In this document: piece after piece, positions 59,475 through 64,000 of the stretch
How positions within the stretch are numbered: the stretch's first letter is position 1
How the letters are laid out: the number at the start of each line of letters is the position of its first letter
From: Pseudoips prasinana
Taxonomy: Eukaryota > Arthropoda > Insecta > Lepidoptera > Nolidae
Length of the DNA: 64,000 bases
Direction: 5' to 3'
Assembly: GCA_951640165.1 (NCBI GenBank)
Contig: OX621237.1
Coordinates: 11,408,001-11,472,000 of the forward strand
Notes under the pieces: model-generated
What the model was told of the DNA's origin: nothing
Database searches by the model: none
What the model saw: only the letters and a program-made list of their open reading frames with translations
Position numbers and translations under genes: made by a program

Positions 59475-59704
59475 TTATCTTAGTTGGTGACCATTTGGCG
59501 CGCGAAGGCGAGCGAGCGTAGCGAGCGTGCCGCGGCAGCGGCCGCCGAGCGCTAGAGAAGCATTAACCATGGATATCTCCATAATGGCATGCCTTGCCTT
59601 GCCTTCGCACTAACGTGATACTTTTCTTTATCGATACTTTTCACTGAAAATGTTGTTGTATACATTTACATAAAAAAAAATAAACAATTTAATATCTATG
59701 AATA
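59473..59704. other. Right half of the foldback core
   Basis: It begins GGTTATCTTAGTTGGTGACC. A CpG-rich block follows (GCGAGCGAGCGTAGCGAGCG, CCGCGGCAGCGGCCGCC), then GGATATCTCCATAATGGC. GTGACC after the TTAG-like run parallels TTAGAACTGTGACC in the other two foldback elements, which supports a shared core. Confidence 0.6.
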
Positions 59705-60514
59705 ATGGACTTTTTGTTTACTCTATCATAATTGTTTAGGAAATAAGTTTTTTTTGTCAGCTTTATTAACTGGTTAAGGAATAAGAATAGTTTATCCATT
59801 TTCTTAACTGTTTTTCTTAACCAGTTAGAAAAATGGATAAAATATTCTTATTTCTTAACCAGTTAAGGAAAAGCGAATAAAAATTCTTGTTTCATAGATA
59901 GTTAAGAAACATAGTTAAGAATGTGGCTTAAAGGAATTATATACGTAGTATATCAGTTATCTGGTTTCCATAGTACAAGCTCTGCTTAGTTTGGGATCAG
60001 ATGGCCGTGTGTAAATAATGTCGCAGGATATTATTATTATTAATCTTATCTTTGCATCTGTATCTCTTTCTAACATAGTTGGCATGAAACGTATAATTTA
60101 GTTTTGGCTCAATATACCTACCCACTGAATAAAAGTAAGTGACTAATTATGTATACCCGGAGCGCGTATAACCGTAAGTTTTTGTTGTTTGGCAATTTAA
60201 TGTAAGTATACCCTGATCTTTTCATACGAGGTGTGTTAGAGGGAGATGTAATGCATTGAAATTAGTTGAGTGTTGTAAAAGACAGAATCGCCGGAATTTA
60301 TACAAAAAGGTTAAATATAGGGATTCCCAACAAAGGAGAAAACATCAATGGGAACCAAATGCGGATTGTATGGATCAATAGAAATACATTTTACGGTACG
60401 GCATCTTTTATATTCCTCTTATTGAAGAAGCGTGACGAGGTATTCAGTAGTATCAAAACTCAAATCGTGCTCTTTACCGAAGCAACCATCTGCTATAAGA
60501 TTAAAATAAAATAA

Positions 60515-60770
60515 AAATAAAAAAGGTTTTTATTCACGTAGACTTTAAATAAGCGCTTGTAAATAGTCAGAACATGTTTGTAGTAATACAGTTAATATTT
60601 CTAGTTACTTATTATAGATAATTAGGTACACAGGATGTTAAAACATTTATACAATTTATTTTATAATGGTAGTGACATTTAGCAAGCTTATATTAAGTTA
60701 TTGTCAAGGAGATTATGTTTAGTTGAAGTTTTTAATATTATGTATTGAAATTTAAATTTTACTACATATT
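60515..60770 (-). mobile_element. LINE 3' tail, reversed
   Basis: It mirrors 52270-52512: TTTTTATTCACGTAGACTTT, then GCGCTTGTAAATAGTCAGAA and CATGTTTGTAGTAATA. Preceded by A-rich sequence on the plus strand (ATAAAATAAAAATAAAAAAG). Confidence 0.6.
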
Positions 60771-61965
60771 GTCTGAATGGTTCTGTCTATATTAAGGTAT
60801 GAATTCAGTATTATTATTATAACGGACCTTGTGTTTAAAACGACGGTCGCGCTTTAATGCTACCACCGGATCCAATGCGCCCCAACTGAGAAGATTTGAT
60901 CACAATTCCTCTTCCTGCCTCGGCAGTGACGAATTTGTTAGAAACGATCTAAATTAAATCTAATGAGCCCGAATTGCGTCGTGCAGTTATCACGTCATCT
61001 CACAACTATGACATGGCATACTTCAAGAAACGAGGTTATTAATTACTACGCACTTGCAGCCCCATTGGTATGCAAGTGTCCATTGGCGGCGGTGATCACT
61101 TAACACCAGGTGACACGATAGCTCGTTTGATTGCTATTATGTATAAATAATATGCACATGACCATGTATTATTGCCTTATTTGCTATTGAAGTGTGTCTA
61201 CGTAAACTACTAATTCCCAATCTCTTCGAAATTTACAAGCTACTGAATTTCCGAAATTAATAAATGGTATTATTTTCCAGAATGCAGTTTTTTATCTATA
61301 TAGGTTTAAATCCCTGTTTTTCATTCAAGTAACTAACTATATCTAAACAGGAAGACGCCATAAAAAGTTTCAGGGTAGTTAAATAAAACAACATCCTAAA
61401 CATCATCGCAAATCTTACTTTTGGCATCTTTAGTAGCACAAAAAATTGCCAAACAAACTTTGGGGCTCCAAATGGAAGAGATAAATTTTAGTTGGAGGTA
61501 AAGTCGTAGTTTCATGCCTACAAGTGGCTTAGTTTTCTATTTGGACGTAAAGGTATCTCTTATGAAGTCAATAAATAACAGAGAGCGTGTTCTACGCATA
61601 TAAAGAGCGTAAAAACGAATGATAGCCAAATGGGGCACTTTGCGGTTTCCATCTGACTTTTACGACGTGTGTATAAAACGCCAATGGAACAAGTAAAGCA
61701 TAAATATTGTACTCAATTTTGTGAAACAAAAAGGTATCTAAGCTTGTGGAATGTATAGCGGTTCGATACGAACAAAATAAATAAGCCTTTGTGTTTTGTT
61801 TGTGTTTTCTTCAGCAAGTGTAAGATAGATGATATAGACAGATAGATGTTTAGCCCGCATTTTCGGTTCTATTTACTTTAGGGAGCAATTGGGAATGGTT
61901 CGTAGAACTTGATTCCTTCTATTTTAGTCTAACTGACCTGATTGACTAACCTGTTGGTCTAGTAG
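60771..61965. other. Intergenic with one LINE tail
   Basis: 61040-61130 is a reversed LINE tail (CATTGGCGGCGGTGATCACT). The rest is AT-rich without recognised content; 60266-60514, just upstream, has an open frame but no family resemblance. Confidence 0.45.
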
Positions 61966-62440
61966 CATTGTACGACTAAACGCCGATGGACATTACGCCG
62001 ACAGACTGGACACCGACAAGACTTTAATTCGACTGTACTTTTCGCCGACAGAACACTTTGCCACAGTTCATAATTATTGGTTTAGGTTAGGTTAGAACTG
62101 TGACCGTGGCCGGCGAAATGCCAGAATTGAATTGGTACTATATTACACTTGTTAAATGTTTATCTCTGAGTGAAGTGTTCTGTCGGCGAAAAGTACAGTC
62201 GAAGTTGTCGGTGTACAGTCTGTCGGCGTTTAGTCGTACACTCGTCTGGTAGTAAGTAACTTTGATTGATGAGCCAGAGGTCGTTCGATCCCCATGCAGG
62301 ACCAATCATAGAGTTGTGTCTGGGTGTAATTTATCTATAATATGTATGTATTTAGAAATATGTATGTTTATCAGTTGTTTTGCTGCCATAGTACAGGCTG
62401 TGCCTAGTTTGGGATCAGATGGCGGTGTGTTAGTTAGTAA
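61935..62440 (+). mobile_element. tRNA-SINE copy split by the foldback element
   Basis: 61935-61966 (CCTGTTGGTCTAGTAG) is the A-box end of the head. 62245-62440 resumes with TGATGAGCCAGAGGTCG, a degenerate B box, GTGTAATTTATCTATAATAT and tail TAGTTTGGGATCAGATGG. Confidence 0.75.
61967..62244. mobile_element. Foldback element with TTAGG core inside a SINE
   Basis: The arms of about 110 bp (TACGACTAAACGCCGA..., TGTACTTTTCGCCGACAGAA) pair with the right half. The core holds GGTTTAGGTTAGGTTAGAAC at 62079-62098. TCTAGTAGC (61958-61966) and TCTGGTAGT (62245-62253) look like a 9-bp duplication with two changes. The repeated GCCGACAG motif gives the arms internal symmetry. Confidence 0.75.
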
Positions 62441-62451
62441 GTGGGACACCT

Positions 62452-62815
62452 CATCATCATCATCATATCAGCGGAAAAACGTCCACTGCCGGACAAAGGC
62501 CTCCACCAAAGCTCTCCATAATTGCCGGTCTTGCACTATTCGCATCCAGCAGTTTCCAGCGTTCATGGTCGCCACTCATGAACCTTTCTGCACCAACCGC
62601 CGTCGGCTCTACGAGCCATGTGCCCCGCCCACTGCTACTTCAGTTTTGCAATTCTTTCAAATTCAAAGACCCATAGTGAGCGACTACATCTCTGTTCCGT
62701 AAGTCACCACTGGCAACACACTGGTCGAAGACTTTCGACTTGAGCCACTGCGGTATTTTTGATGAGAATATGTTACGTACCTTCCCGAACGCTGCCCTCC
62801 ACAGTTAATTGATTC
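62452..62815 (-). pseudogene. RTE-clade LINE 3' end
   Basis: The minus strand reads CWMRIVQDRQLWRALVEAF and VRQWTFFR then a stop followed by GATGATGATGATG, the conserved C-terminus and tail of lepidopteran RTE elements. Upstream the frame is broken by a stop (ARGS before SRRRLVQKGS). This is the best-preserved copy of the tail family also seen at 10862 and 18474. Confidence 0.75.
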
Positions 62816-64000
62816 CACATTTTGTTAGTGCGCGTTAAGACGTTTCGTGTTTATAGGACCAAATTGACAATATACTCGTATAAAGTCGAACAAGTATGGG
62901 ACCTACCTGGTGGTGGTAAGCGATTACTCCAGTCTATTACGCAAATCTTCGCGTGGACGATCCTTTCACTTGTAAACCTTACTCACACATTCGACATTAA
63001 CATAATAACGTTATTATCTGCAGTGTATTAATGGTTGAGTACTTTTTCAGTTAAGCACCATACCTTGCTTTACTTAATTGCTTCTACACAAGGATCACTT
63101 TAAGAAACTAGTACTCAGAAATCACGTGAATCTCCTAAATCTACAAATAATTAAATGTAATAGTCTCGTCGAAGATTGTTAATAAGAACATATAGGAGTA
63201 CACTCGTATCTTCTTACGTTTAATCAATGGCGAATGAGATCTTCTACAAAGCTTCTGAGCTCAAATTATCCACCTAATAGGTAATCTCAAAGGGGAAGCC
63301 AACCGTATCAATGAAGAATCTCGGATGAGGAAAATTACAAAAAGATTATTCCTTGGCATTCTCCATACAACCTCGCTCAACAAAACTGATCATCTATATA
63401 CTCGTATAAAGATGATTAGTTTGGATGATGCTCTTTGGAAACACACAGCATTTTAAGTAGTCATTAACTGTTTATTTATTTTTTCTTGTTAGTTTGCTCT
63501 CTCTTGTCTCTTTAGCTCGCGGGTCGACTCGCCCCTCCGAGCCTACGCGGGATTATTATAACATTCTAGGGGCGGACAAGACTACGTGGAGTCAGTTTGG
63601 GAGCTATTCGTTACTGTCACTTACTTCTGTAACACAACATACTGATTTAAAAAAAATGTAAATCTATAATGAAATAGCAATATGCCTAATAAAATGACTT
63701 GGAATGAAAGTCTGCCATCTTTATTGTATGCTTAAAGAAAATAATCTGTCTCTTTAATAAACGAAATTATGAAAATCTTTAACTCGGTCAAAAGTATATG
63801 GTAATTATGCGAAATAAAAATCTTAAGGTGGCAGATTTTTATTTGTATTGTATAACATCGTTAATTCTGCCAAATAATATTCTTCCAAATAATACGAAAT
63901 ATATTGATGCCTCAAATATATTCGTTTAAAGAAAATTAAGCCAAGTATGTTATGCCAAATGAATTTCAGAGCATCAAGATTCTGCCAGATGGAAGGAACC
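62816..64000. other. Window end, nothing firmly recognised
   Basis: No gene found. 63660-64000 is made of short repeated motifs (ATTCTGCCAAATAATATTC, TTCCAAATAATACG, TATGCCAAATGAA) in a style like the arms of the foldback elements, so it may be the left arm of one cut by the window edge. Confidence 0.4.

Larger units (their letters stand above)
52817..59930. mobile_element. Foldback element with 226-bp arms, itself split by a LINE
   Basis: The left arm 52817-53042 and right arm 59705-59930 are almost perfect inverted copies. Each arm is itself built of smaller palindromes (CTTAACTGGTTAAG and AAGAAAATGGATAAAC-type blocks), so a single strand would fold into a branched hairpin. TTAAAG occurs next to both arms (52807-52812 and 59928-59933) but the exact target duplication is unclear. 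The central module, before LINE insertion, was about 30 bp of TTAGG-like repeat plus 59473-59704, which includes a CpG-rich stretch. Confidence 0.85.
52688..60055 (+). mobile_element. SINE-A copy split by a 7.1-kb nested insertion
   Basis: Left part 52688-52812 holds GTCGTGGGTTCGATTCCC, CACCCAGGGCAGATATTTG and ATAAGTATGTATTTACAAAA. Right part 59937-60055 resumes with AGTATATCAGTTATCTGG and ends GATGGCCGTGTGTAAATAAT, GTCGCAGGATATTATTATT. In the unsplit copy at 33705-33966 these blocks are adjacent. Confidence 0.85.

Noticed and set aside
60266..60514. 82-residue open frame
   Set aside because: No family motif, no splice-consistent neighbours, and it runs into an A-rich LINE tail.

Overview
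The window is animal nuclear DNA, almost certainly from a moth or butterfly. It is AT-rich, has short coding exons separated by long transposon-filled introns with GT...AG junctions, and carries interspersed repeats I associate with Lepidoptera: RTE-type tails ending in ATC triplets, tRNA-headed SINEs with a conserved body, and R1-clade retrotransposons. It also carries the insect telomere motif TTAGG at an interstitial site. The species assignment is inference from repeat content; no bacterial, plasmid or CRISPR features are visible.

Host genes, left to right. (1) The 3' end of an unrecognised acidic protein gene (+, 74-1767). (2) Proteasome subunit alpha-4/PSMA7 (-, 1894-3724), tail-to-tail with gene 1 and complete in three exons. 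(3) CCDC43 (+, 5087-11943), complete in four exons and divergent from PSMA7. (4) The RCC1-repeat protein SERGEF/DelGEF (-, 18842-25540), complete in three exons including an 18-nt first coding exon, with a whole CR1-like LINE in its second intron. (5) A transposase-derived gene (-, 29225-31798) joining a split CxxC module, a THAP-like C2CH module, a DDE nuclease core and a C-terminal SWIM finger, interrupted by one in-frame stop. (6) A 145-residue Myb/SANT-like DNA-binding protein (+, 34005-42442), complete in four exons and divergent from gene 5.

Mobile DNA dominates the rest. Long LINE copies are a CR1-like element with a deletion over its catalytic motif (19.6-23.5 kb), a 5'-truncated Jockey-like copy (27.1-28.8 kb), a 5'-truncated RNase H-bearing I-like copy with a 10-bp target duplication (34.5-36.2 kb), an RTE-X-like relic (48.5-49.3 kb) and a nearly full-length R1-clade element (53.07-59.47 kb). 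The last has two ORFs joined by a UAAUG stop-start overlap and a 41-nt poly(A) tail. Cut-and-paste elements are recognisable by terminal inverted repeats and target duplications: PIF/Harbinger-like (TTA or TAA), TA-flanked MITEs, an 8-bp-duplication hAT-like element, and long-armed foldback elements with about 9-bp duplications. Three short repeats have heads resembling 5S rRNA.

The most striking region is 52.69-60.06 kb, a three-level nest. A tRNA-SINE is split by a foldback element with 226-bp arms, and the foldback is split by the R1-clade LINE precisely at a run of TTAGG repeats. Two other foldback elements (38.3-39.2 and 61.97-62.24 kb) also carry a short TTAGGTTAG core and also sit inside SINE copies. 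Together these suggest that foldback elements spread telomere-like target sites that a telomere-type LINE can use away from chromosome ends. The region from 42.5 kb to the right edge has no recognisable host gene.
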